Shown here piece after piece: positions 1 through 7,366 of a stretch of DNA of 7,366 nt (position 1 is its first letter; the number at the start of each line of letters is the position of its first letter). The stretch is from an uncultured Eggerthellaceae bacterium. Lineage in GTDB: Bacteria; Actinomycetota; Coriobacteriia; Coriobacteriales; Eggerthellaceae. Both the position numbers and the translations under genes were made by a program. The notes beneath the pieces are model-generated. The model had not been told where the DNA came from and made no database searches. It was given only the letters and a program-made list of their open reading frames with translations. The stretch is taken from assembly GCA_910588435.1 (NCBI GenBank), contig CAJUPL010000057.1:1-7366 (forward strand), in the 5' to 3' direction.

Positions 1-2
1 TT

Positions 3-650
3 GAGGACATCTGTCATGGTGACGCGAGCCAATGACCCGTTGCCTGCCAGCATGCAGGTTGCGTCAGCGGACGCGCCATTGAAGGAGTTGGTGATCTGCA
101 CGCTCTGAAGACCTGAGCATCCCGCGAACATCTCTGTGGCGTCTGCGGCACCAACGTTGGCCACCTGTGAGAGGTTGGCGCTCACGAGCGCGGTGGCACC
201 CCGGAACATGCCAGACATATCCGGGCTGCTACCCAGAGCGACGTTGGTCATCTCAACGCCCACGACCTTTGAGTTGGTGAACATGCCTGAGAGGTCAGCG
301 TTCGGAGCCGTGGGTGCTACGTTCTCGAACGTGACCGACATGGGAGCGGTAGCTGGGTCGCCACCTGCCCCCTGGAGCATGTTGGACAGGTTGGCTGTGC
401 TGCGTGTCGCAAAGCCCTTGAGCGTCACATCCTGCAACCCGGTGCAGCGCGCGAGCATGAGGGATGCATTGGTCGGCTGCAGCGCTGCTGGAAGGATGCA
501 CCCACCAGCCATCGTGGGCTTCGGGTCGTAAGCGTCAGCGTGATTCATGTTGTCAACGGAGACGAGCGCCGAGCACCCGACGAACATCTCGGAAGCGTTC
601 GTGGTCTCTGCGAAATCTATCCCGCGCATGTCAGCGGAGGTGAGGTTCGT
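3..650 (-). repeat. Solenoid S4: DUF285-like repeats running out of the window (residues 2239-2454)
   Basis: Units include MFVGCSAL (582-587), MLARCTGL (453-458), a MLQGAG (375-380), MFTNS (279-284), MFRGATAL (204-209), MFAGCSGL (126-131) and a terminal MLAGNGSL (about 40-55). Three consecutive MF pairs at 279, 204 and 126 are 25 and 26 residues apart. As in S1, Cys is often replaced by Ala, Ser or Gly, and the DNA is GC-richer than the middle of the gene (33 of 60 at 241-300). A longer interruption at about 480-545 (YDPKPTMAGGCILP) breaks the regular spacing. No stop or anchor appears before the window ends. Confidence 0.8.
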
Positions 651-3600
651 GCAGTCCTCGAACATGCCCGCAACGGACTCACCCGCATGGACCGTGCCCA
701 GCACGACCACCTGGCTGAAGTCTTGCCCGTAGGTGCCCGCACCGTTCCACGGTGCGCGCGTTGAGTCGCCCGGGTTGAAGGAGCGCATGGTGCCTGGACT
801 ACTCATAGGATTGGCATGTATGACCAACGTATTGAGCCCAGTCTCATTGTTGGAGCAGAGAGCCCACTTGACCGACGTGCCGTTCCAGGCATCCGTGCCG
901 TCATCCTTGCCGACGTAGCCGGTGACAGAGACATTGCCGTACTCGCCCAGGTCAGTGGTCTGACCGTTCGTGATCAGGTTGATGTAGTCGCGAGCTTCCC
1001 AGACGTTGTAGATCTGACGGGAAGCAGTCGTGAGCGAGCCGTCCGCGTTGGTGGCGAGTGTCAGATACACAGAGCCCGAATACTCTTGCCCAGGGTAATC
1101 AGGACGGTGCATAAGCTCGGACACAGAGGTTGGGCCGGAATCATATACATATATATCTGCTTGTAGCGTGTAAACGGGCGTTGAGTTCTCGTTCCCCCTG
1201 TACCAGAGGAAGCCATTCTGCACCTGCTTGAATGCCTTTCCAAGGATTATCTTGCCGCGGTCGCTGGTGTCAAATAGGCCATCGCATGCCACAAACATAT
1301 TGCCCATTTGAGTGACGCCAAGACCAACCTCAGGCTGCATGCCCTCAAGAGCAAGCGACGCTGTTGAAAGGCCTGTGGTATCCACGAGCTTCAAGGCCTT
1401 GCAGCCGTTGAACATCTCGATCATGTTGGACGGCGTGACAGGGTATGCCTCTGAATCGAATACGACCTCCTTCAAAGCTGTGCAGCCCATGAACATGATG
1501 TTGAAGGTTGCCGCATCCGCACCTTGCTTGGTGGCAGACCAAGTGAACTTCTCAAGTGCCGTACAGCTTCTGAACATCTCCTGATAGTGAGCATAGAAAG
1601 CACCTGCAAAGTCGACCAGCTTGACTTCCTTCAAGCGATCGCATTCTGCGAACATGCATTCCATGTTCGTCATGTTGGCATTGACAAAGTCAACTGGAAG
1701 CGCAAGAGCGCTATCTGCAGTCGTGCCCACACTCGTTATTGCATCGCAGTTATTGAACATGCGGAAGTTAGAGAAATCCGCGCCTAATGTCGTTGTCATT
1801 CCTGCGGAGGTTGCAGCGGCAGCAGTCGCCATTGCTGGCATGCCGCGCAGGTCCATCTTTGGCATCATCATACGATTGGATGCCGCCAAAGATGGATAGT
1901 AGTAGCTGGCGTTGGAGCCGTCATACGTGCCACGCGAGTAATCATATACATAGGTGATAGATCTGGTATCGATGCTGTTCTCTGTAGCTTGAGCATCGAA
2001 TCCACCATCGCTGAACATAGCACCCATGCTCACAGCAGTACCGCGGTTTCCAGAGTTGGTCCAAGCGAACGAAGAAGATGCCGATATTCCGGTAGAAGCA
2101 AGAGACTTATAGAACATGGATCTCAGGTTAGCTACATTGTTTCCAACGTCAGTAAGCTTCCACGTGCATGTCGTGTTGGCTGCATATGAATTGCCCACAG
2201 AGTTGAACATCTTATAGAAAGACGTACCCTTTCCAGTGCCAACCCTGGTCAGCTCAAGATTCTGCAAGTTGCCACAGCTCTGGAACATATTTGCCAACTC
2301 AAGATTGTCCGCCTTGAAGCAATCAGTGATCTTCACATTCTTCAAGTAAGTAGCGCCATTGAAGATGCGGAAGATGTCTCGCTTGATGCTCTCGGAACCG
2401 TTGAAGCAATTCTTGAACTCAAGATTCTGAGTGGTCTTGTTCGTCCTATACCCGATAATCATGTCCATGAACACTTTGTCGCGACCGTTGAACGAGTTTT
2501 CGATCAGGACGTTCTCAGGCGACGTGCCGCTACCAATCATCTCGCGCTGATGGTGGTCGCTGTAGCTATCGTTGCCAGTAGCCCCATAGTTATTGCAGCT
2601 GTTCTTTATCGTAATGCTCTTGAGTGCGGGGCAATTCTGGAATGCATATGCAAGCTCATCTTCAAAACTGAAATCAGGAGCATTTCCGTTTGAGTCAAGT
2701 ACTCCGCCGCAATTCTCTATCACGACTTCTTCCAAGACTCTGTTTGCTGAAGCAACCTGGTAACAAGTGAACCCTTTTGGTGCGCAATTGGTTATAACTA
2801 GCCTCTTGATGCCGCTGTTGCTTCCATCTGCCACGTTGCCGAAGTTGACGCTTCCGGTCGTGCGTCCAACTCGATCCATCTCCAAAGAAGTGATCTTTGG
2901 GCAAGCATAGAACGCGCTTCTCATCGTGTTCATGGCTGGAAGAACGTATGAGGTGGCGGAAGCGCGAGTTGGGAACTTGACTGCGGTTCCCTTCTCGTCC
3001 ATCGTAACCGTTCCAGTCAAATTGCTGCATTGCTGGAAGATTCCGTAGATAGTGTTCACTCTATCCATGTTGTTCTTGGATAGGTCCATGCTTGTAAGCG
3101 ATGAGCAATACTCAAAGGCGTAAGAGAAGTCCGTGACCGCAGCAGTATTGATCTTGGACATATCTATCGTCGTCAGAGATGTACATCTACTAAAGGCGTA
3201 GCTCATGGATGTTGTTGCTGATGTGTCCAGGTTCGTAAAATCGACGCTCTTTAGCTTTGAGCAGCCTGAGAACATGCGAAGCATGCTACGAGCCTTGACA
3301 GGCGTGCCATCAGTGAACGCTTGGAAGCGCACGGTTTCAAGAGTATCGGATTGGAACCATGGCGGCATCATGTTGCCATTGGTGGGATTGGTTGAGAAGC
3401 CCATCATCTGAGCGTTGCTCGCATTTGATTTGATTACCAGATCCTTGCCGCCATTACTCAACGTATAAGTTACATTCGAGTTGGGTGTGGTCGAATTGGA
3501 GACGTAACCTAGGTTGGCGCCGGTATTTACGCCGCCGAAATAGCCTTGCGTTTGCCAGATCTGCTTTTGTGTATCATTGCCTGTGTATTTGAAATTGGCG

Positions 3601-6600
3601 TTCGTTGAGCCTTGATATTGATAACGTGTGCTGCCTACGACCACATCAAGGCTTCTGATGAGCTCACCCGTTGCAGTTGGTCCTACATTAATCTCAACAT
3701 TGGTGTTCGCATACATCATGTATACCGGGGCAGATGTGCCCCAAGCAACGGATGCTTGTGTCGTTCCTGCACTAGCTGCTTGATACCAGAAGAGACCATT
3801 CCAGACCTTCGTCCATCCAGTACCCAATTTGACAGTTCCAGGAGTATTTATGGTCTCGTTGCCAGTGCCACCCATCTTCACGATATTGTTGCAGCCATAG
3901 AACATCTCAAAGAAAGTACCGTCTATACCACTGGTATATGCGGCGCTAACATTTATTCCTGTGAGATCCGCATAAGATAGCTTCGTGCAGTTGTAGAACA
4001 AGCGCCTGTTCTGGCTGGAGTAAAAGCCCGCTACATCGCAGATCTCTGCGCGCTCCAACGAAGTGCAACCTTGGAATGCATAGTGGAGAGGGAACGATGA
4101 GCCATTCGCGCCGACATTGCTCCCTGTTATCTTGATCCGGCGCAGCTTGGTGGCGTTTGCTGCAAGTCCTGATAGGTTTGCTGAGCCATTGAGAGATGTA
4201 AGGTATATGGTCTCTAAGCTACCTGCGGCATTGAAGATATCTCCCATGATGCAATTACCAAATGTATTGTTTCCTGAACTGGGCAAAGCCAAGTAGCTGG
4301 TCGTGTATTGCGACCCTGCATATATGGCATCCGTGCCAGTTGGGTTGTTCACAGCGTCTGTTGGCAACCCATTGCAGACATACTTGATGTTGCGCATGTA
4401 TTGGAACTGCTGCTTCTGCCAATTGCTAGTAGACGTGTACTGGCTGTTGTAGCCCCATTTGGGCATTCCGCGCATGTCTATGATCTTCGCACCTGTGTAT
4501 TGGCAGAAACCATGGACATCAATGGTGCTGGTCGTATTCGCCGAGTTATTCCATTCGATCTTGGAACTAGTCAAATTAGATGCACTCAGCGTGTTGTAGA
4601 GCATGTAATTCAATATTCCGCCACCATTGCCTGAGTTGTCAAAGACATAGGTAGCTGAGGAATTCGCAGGGATGTTGCTGTTGTTGCTTCCTGCCGCAGA
4701 GAACATATGAGTCATGTTGACGCGGAACCCGGTACCCACTTTAGTTGCTGAAAGAGTCGTGAGCCCATACACATTATTGAACATGCGCTCCATGGTGACA
4801 GCTGTACCTGTGCCAACAGTATTGAGCGTGGCGCGGCGAAGATTCGTGCAGCCGCTGAACATATAGCTCAAGTCAGTTAGCTTTTGATTGCCCGTATCGA
4901 GGTCATCCGTAGCGCCAGTGCCCACATTAGTGAGCGTTACTGTCGCACCACCCCCTGTGAGAAGGGATGCATCAGTGCAGCTATTAGAGAAGAGATTCTG
5001 GAGACCAACACCCGTGCCTTGTCCCACGCGGGTGAGTGAGATGGTCTTCAGCTTCGGGCACCCCGAGAAAGCGCCCGTGAATGATGGGCGACGTCCGTTG
5101 AAGGAATCGACGATCGACACAGTCTCGAGCTTGGGGTTGTTTGCGAAATTATAGATGCCAGAGGTGTAGGCTTTGTTCAGGAAGTCGGAGAGATTGACCG
5201 ACTTCAAGTTCGGGCAAGAATCGAACATCCACCATGCTTCTTGCGCCTTCGAAGTATCGAATAGCGTAGAGAACGTAGCGCCTCCCGTAATCGGGCTATT
5301 CGTATCGGTGGTAGCAGCCTTCGTATTGTCCACGGCAGTGATGCCCGACTTGCTGAACATGCGATACATATTGACCGTGTTCGGGGTCTCCAAGTTGGTC
5401 ATGTCAGCATCTGTGAGCTCCGTGCAGCCTTCGAAGGCGTGTGAGAAGTCAGTGCCTGCAGTGACCCCAGGCCACACACGCACCTTGGAGAAGGTCTTTG
5501 AGTACCCATCGCCATCTCCTCCGGCCAATCCCTGCCCTGTCCAAGGTGCCACACCTGTTGAGTTGTTTATGTTCTGCATCACATGCGTGGTCGAGCTGGA
5601 CTTGCTGTTTGGCGCGATGCAGAGTGTCCCCACTCCATCATCGTCCACCATGATCCTCCATGCAACGCTGTCTCCACCGACACCATTTGTGCCGTTGTTG
5701 CCGATCAGGTCATAGGCAATGGTCCTGCCAAACGCAGACCCAAAGTCACCGATGTAGGCATTCACATCTGCTTCTGTGTACTGGATGCAGGCACCGTAAT
5801 CGCGTGCAGCCCAAACGCCCTTTTGGATGGCACGGTCGCCCACATAGATCTTGCCAGCAAAGGCGTATGTGGTGTCACCCACCGTCCAATTCGGGCGGGG
5901 CATCAGCTCGGTCGCGGCCTGAGGTCCATTGGCGCTGCCGCACTGGACAGAGACGCTGGATGCCATGACATACGTCGGAGTCGAGCTGCCCGTATCCCTC
6001 GCGCCAAAGAAGCCGTTGAGCAATTTCCTCGTCTTGGCGCCTAGGGTTATGCTCGCAGCCTGCGCTGCAGCCTCGCCAGTCGGAGTGGCGATCAGCGACG
6101 CTCCGGCGAACATCTCAGCCATCGCAGACCTGTTGCCCATGGTCGTCGAGTCGCCCGGCATGGCGTCGGTGGACAAGCCAGCGAGCGAGAGGCTCTTGAG
6201 AGCCGCACAACCCGCGAAGGCCCTCTTCATGCTGCTAGCCGAGCCGGTCGGAGCACCGTTAAAGGCCACCGTGCTCAGCTTTTCGCATCCCTCAAAGGCA
6301 GAGTCGAGCACGATGCCCGCAGCATCCGTTGCTCCGGTGATCGTGGCAGTCGTCAGGTTAGGGCTATTCGAGAATATGCCGGTCATGTCGGCCGAGGCGC
6401 ACTTGCCCAATCCGGAAAGGACAACGGATGTCGCACCCGACTCCGCGAACATCCCAGACATATCCGTCGTCGCAGACAGGTCCCAGTTGGGGGGCAGGGT
6501 GAGCCTGCCCGCAGCACCGCTCGTGCCCTGAGCAATGCTGGTTATGGAAGCCAGTCCCCTAAAGGCTGATGCCATGTTGGCGGACGCCTTTGGCAGCCCT

Positions 6601-7364
6601 GAGAGGTCAGCGCGCGTGAGATTGGAAGCCCCTGAGAGGAAGCGCTCCATCGAAGACGGCGCGGTAGAGCCGCCAGATGCCCACGTGAGCGTGCCGCCAG
6701 CAGCGCCCGTGAATGCTCCCTCGAGCAGCCCCTCGAGAGAGCCGCCTCCTGTGAAGGACCCATCGACCGATATGTCAACAGCAGATGAGGCCTCAGACCC
6801 TGCTCCTGCCAGCGCGCGTGTGGCGTCTGTGCCAGTCCCTGTGAGCGAGGAGTCGATGTTGGCGGATGTCAGCAGAGCCGATCCCTCCAAGAGCTCGGTC
6901 GCATTCACAGAAGCTCCTGTGAAGGCACGGCTCAAGGTGACCTTGGGAGTGCGGGTCGCCGCGAGCGCGCGACGCGCTACGACATCATCGCCTGTGATCG
7001 CATCCTCCAAGAAGGTCTCAGCGAATCCAGATCCTTCCGAGAAGGACGTCATGTCAAGCGCGTCCCCTAGGAACGCGTTGTATGAGTCGAGCGTACCAGA
7101 GGCGCCAGAGCCCGCGAGCATCTCAGATGCGTTGGCTCCATCTCCTGACAAGAAGCCGTATATGCCAGCACCTGCAAGGGATGTCATATTGGCAAAGGCG
7201 CGAGACGCATCCACGCCCTCGGCTTGAGGCCACTGGGTCTCATCAGCGGAGTCGCCGATGGTGAGCGTCTTCGCCCCCGTGCAGTTCTCCGCCAAGCTAT
7301 CCAGCTTGGCTGCCTCCGGCGCCCGCACGAACGTCCCGCCTTGGCGGATCGTCACGCCCTCGGT
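3..7364 (-). CDS. Giant BspA-type (DUF285-like) leucine-rich repeat surface protein, internal fragment open at both ends
   Basis: Seen: one minus-strand frame with no stop codon across 2,454 codons. It reads into the window at 7364 and out at 3, so the true start and end are outside. Internal ATGs are common but belong to the repeat motif, so no start is chosen. The translation is a chain of 25-27 residue units ending in MF/AF/IF then xGC and Leu, such as MFSGCSKL, MFAGCSGL and AFEGCTEL. Four repeat blocks are separated by three homologous spacers. No signal peptide, membrane helix, LPXTG-type motif or catalytic signature is visible. Known: the family (BspA of Tannerella forsythia, DUF285 lipoproteins of mycoplasmas) is exported and linked to adhesion or host-matrix binding. 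Inferred: a cell-surface adhesin well over 2,500 residues long. Base and codon use shift along the gene, with a GC-rich 5' part and an AT-richer middle. Coding call is near certain, the family call is strong, and the function is only inferred. Confidence 0.93.
651..1244 (-). other. Spacer module L3 between solenoids S3 and S4 (residues 2041-2238), with solenoid cap
   Basis: A 198-residue segment homologous to L1 and L2. It opens LGKAFKQVQNGFLWYRG, then STPVYTLQADIYVY (compare STPTYVMASSVSV in L1), GPTSVSELMHRPDYPG, a short strand-rich stretch, NVWEARDYINLI (Trp codon at 999), and VKWALCSNNETGLNTLVIHAN. The cap follows, with RAPWNG (APW at 747-755), then VVVLGTVHAGESVAGMFEDC (Cys at 651), which starts S4. 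The order and relative spacing of these landmarks match L1 closely. The cap follows the BspA pattern of a GTL/NTL strand, a Pro-Trp, a VV.GTV strand and the first MF..C. I recognise no enzyme or binding domain in it. Confidence 0.72.
1852..1896. repeat. 12-bp perfect inverted repeat inside the coding sequence
   Basis: The arms tccatctttggc (1852-1863) and gccaaagatgga (1885-1896) are exact reverse complements separated by 21 bases. On the minus strand they encode part of PKMD and PSLA, with the Met-Met-Met run in the loop. A transcript hairpin is possible. There is no U-tract and the frame continues on both sides, so it is not a terminator. Chance or codon coincidence is the simplest explanation. 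Confidence 0.45.
2316..2804 (-). repeat. Variant repeats with V-x-I-x-N-C motif inside S3
   Basis: Six units share a short strand ending in Asn/Asp-Cys or Asn-Ser: RLVITNC (2784-2804), EVVIENC (2709-2729), SITIKNSC (2595-2618), NVLIENSF (2490-2513), NLEFKNCF (2403-2426) and NVKITDCF (2316-2339). Measured at the Cys/Ser column the spacings are 25, 37, 35, 29 and 29 residues, longer than the 25-27 of the flanking repeats. Most lack the MF-GC end. The pattern resembles LRR_5-type BspA units, in which an I/V-rich strand is followed by a turn. It may represent a second repeat type embedded in the DUF285-like solenoid. Confidence 0.65.
3030..3260 (-). repeat. Canonical 25-26 residue DUF285 units
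   Basis: This is the cleanest run of the family consensus in the window and anchors the family call. Successive units read CSKLKSVDFTNLDTSATT.. ending SYAFSRC, then CTSLTTIDMSKINTAAVT.. ending SYAFEYC, then CSSLTSMDLSKNNMDRV.. ending YGIFQQC. The order Cys-x-x-Leu, then D(F/M/L)(T/S), then a Met or Phe and AF/IF is that of BspA/DUF285 proteins, in which D(L/M)S.. and VT.M..MF are conserved. Confidence 0.88.
3261..3827 (-). other. Spacer module L2 between solenoids S2 and S3 (residues 1180-1368), with solenoid cap
   Basis: A 189-residue segment homologous to L1 and L3 but the most divergent of the three. It opens LGTGWTKVWNGLFWYQ, which matches LGKAFKQVQNGFLWYR of L3. The segment at the VW.ARDY position is IWQTQGYF (Trp codon at 3555), so the Ala-Arg-Asp-Tyr core is lost here. 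It then gives VTYTLSNGGKDLVIKSN, matching the VAW/VKW...GTL/NTL segment of the other copies. The cap uses PPW (Trp-Pro codons at 3357-3362) followed by LETVRFQAFTDGTPVKAR and the first repeat end RMFSGC (Cys at 3261). DNA here is relatively AT-rich (24 of 60 GC at 3421-3480). The middle is rich in Tyr, Gln, Asn and Thr. Confidence 0.68.
3828..5423 (-). repeat. Solenoid S2: DUF285-like repeats, Asn/Thr-rich (residues 648-1179)
   Basis: It begins just after AFEGC and carries typical units such as MTNLETPNTVNMYRMF (MF at 5355-5360), MFSGCTNL (4857-4862), MERMFNN (4779-4784), MTHMFSA (4701-4706), AFQGCTSL (about 4050-4080) and EMFYGC (3900-3905). Three MF codon pairs at 4701, 4779 and 4857 are exactly 78 bases (26 residues) apart. 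Several longer interruptions are present, including an Asn/Ser/Gln-rich stretch at about 4380-4460 (SNWQKQQFQYM) and a DMRGMP at 4461-4478 that recurs as DLRGMP in S3. Twelve cysteines were counted, mostly in the xGC or xNC position. Units near 4720-5025 share a VGTG motif. The irregular spacing suggests older duplication with insertions rather than recent amplification. Confidence 0.82.
4728..5027 (-). repeat. VGTG-bearing sub-repeats within S2
   Basis: Four consecutive units carry a Val-Gly-(Thr/Gln)-Gly turn ahead of the repeat end. They are RVGQGTGVG (Val codon at 5025), NVGTGATD (4923), TVGTGTAV (4815) and KVGTGFRV (4737). Spacings are 34, 36 and 26 residues. A fifth copy, RVGTGKGT, lies in S3 (Val codon at 2241). 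In at least three cases the motif is followed within about 10 residues by a (M/L)F repeat end. This reads as a local sub-family of the DUF285-like unit with a fixed turn. Its role is unknown. Confidence 0.6.
5424..6044 (-). other. Spacer module L1 between solenoids S1 and S2 (residues 441-647), with solenoid cap
   Basis: A 207-residue non-repeat segment that aligns by eye with L2 and L3. In order it shows an opening LGAKTRKLLNGFFGARD; a GPQAATELMPRP segment matching GPTSVSELMHRP in L3; a segment with GVWAARDY (Trp codon at 5811) matching NVWEARDY in L3; and VAWRIMVDDDGVGTLCIAPN. It then has APW (5541-5549), a glycine/aspartate-rich turn, and VRVWPGV before the first new repeat, AFEGC (Cys at 5424). 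The last part resembles the cap seen in many BspA-like proteins, roughly GTLxIxG ... PW ... IxxVxIxxGV ... AFxGC. I do not recognise the first half as a named domain. It may be a beta-sandwich spacer; this is inference from its alternating hydrophobic, Gly and Asn-rich character. Confidence 0.7.
6045..7364 (-). repeat. Solenoid S1: Ala/Ser/Gly-rich, cysteine-poor DUF285-like repeats (residues 1-440)
   Basis: This block enters from the window edge, so its N-terminal limit is unknown. Repeat ends are recognisable but degenerate. MF-GC becomes AFANM, MLAGSG, FLGDA, FLEDA, AFTGAS, FLSGAS, AFRGL, MFAES and IFSNS. Near the C-terminal end the unit returns to the canonical form, with AFEGCEKL (about 6280-6300), AFAGCAAL (about 6200-6225) and MFAGA (6099-6113). 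Only four cysteines occur in 440 residues, and there are 293 residues with none between the codons at 7281 and 6399. The DNA is the most GC-rich of the window (43 of 60 bases at 6661-6720). The repeat pattern supports the same solenoid fold as the rest, but the usual Cys position is mostly Ser, Ala or Gly. Confidence 0.75.
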
Positions 7365-7366
7365 CG

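Larger units (their letters stand above)
1245..3260 (-). repeat. Solenoid S3: longest DUF285-like repeat block (residues 1369-2040)
   Basis: 672 residues with about 21 cysteines, the highest count of the four blocks. It starts with canonical units (3030-3260), then a variant I/V-x-(N/D)-C region (2316-2804), then mixed units. It ends with a regular run whose MF codon pairs lie at 1650, 1572, 1491 and 1410, that is 26, 27 and 27 residues apart (MFAEC, MFRSC, MFMGCTAL, MFNGCKAL). The final unit, MFVACDGLFDTSDRGKI, runs directly into spacer L3. Between about 1860 and 1990 the repeat pattern weakens to a Tyr/Met/Ala-rich stretch with TYVYDYSRG, YYY and MMM, followed by DLRGMP. Base composition falls to 24 of 60 GC at 2401-2460. 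Confidence 0.83.

Noticed and set aside
1141..1160. AT-rich stretch that resembles a promoter -10 region
   Set aside because: It encodes in-frame DIYVYD within spacer L3, with a matching strand in the homologous spacers. No gene starts nearby.
2695..3030. A 111-codon minus-strand frame overlapping the main gene
   Set aside because: It is in a different minus frame from the continuous one, is rich in Arg/His/Gln/Ser with no family features, and is a shadow of the DUF285-like repeats.
6489..6494. Run of six G bases as a possible phase-variation slippage site
   Set aside because: Six bases is short for slippage control, the frame is intact, and it encodes an ordinary Pro-Pro in a GC-rich region.
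5173..7227. A chain of plus-strand open frames of 100-230 codons (for example 5173-5715, 5929-6531, 6535-7227)
   Set aside because: They are antisense to the repeat gene and mostly sit in one offset frame. Their translations show echoes of the minus-strand repeat rather than a protein of their own, and the long minus-strand frame explains the region fully.
3..7364. CRISPR-like or tandem DNA repeat array
   Set aside because: The repeats exist at the protein level only. The shared DNA is limited to short cores such as gcagcc and gaacat, with divergent sequence between, so it is not a DNA repeat array.

Overview
The window holds one thing: a single uninterrupted reading frame on the minus strand that is open at both edges. 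It runs from base 7364 down to base 3 (2,454 codons). I read it triplet by triplet and found no TAA, TAG or TGA in frame. The gene's start, signal peptide, C-terminal anchor, promoter and terminator all lie outside the window. The product is an internal piece of a giant repeat protein of the BspA / DUF285 leucine-rich-repeat surface protein family. The sign of this is a recurring 25-27 residue unit ending in MF or AF followed by xGC (for example MFSGC, MFAGC, AFEGC, AFQGC). I placed 24 in-frame Met-Phe dipeptides.

Layout in protein order, with residues numbered within this fragment. Solenoid S1 is residues 1-440 (bases 7364-6045) and is Ala/Ser/Gly-rich and nearly free of cysteine. Spacer module L1 is residues 441-647 (6044-5424). 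Solenoid S2 is residues 648-1179 (5423-3828). Spacer L2 is residues 1180-1368 (3827-3261). Solenoid S3 is residues 1369-2040 (3260-1245). Spacer L3 is residues 2041-2238 (1244-651). Solenoid S4 is residues 2239-2454 (650-3). The three spacers are homologous to one another. Each opens with an LG...NG(L/F)F segment, passes through a (V/I)W segment, and ends in a cap with a Pro-Trp that leads into the first repeat of the next solenoid. The protein is therefore a higher-order array of [spacer + solenoid] units about 739 and 861 residues long, with 25-residue repeats nested inside.

The organism cannot be fixed. Base composition is moderate to high in GC but uneven: 43/60 GC at 6661-6720, 33/60 at 241-300, and 24/60 at both 2401-2460 and 3421-3480. 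A gene of this kind would suit a host-associated bacterium such as a gut or oral actinobacterium (Coriobacteriia-like) or firmicute, but that is a guess from the protein type. By family knowledge the protein is probably exported and displayed on the surface, with adhesion or matrix binding as the likely role. Nothing in the window proves this.

There are no RNA genes, mobile elements, CRISPR arrays or intergenic regions. The moderately long plus-strand open frames are antisense shadows of the repeat gene.
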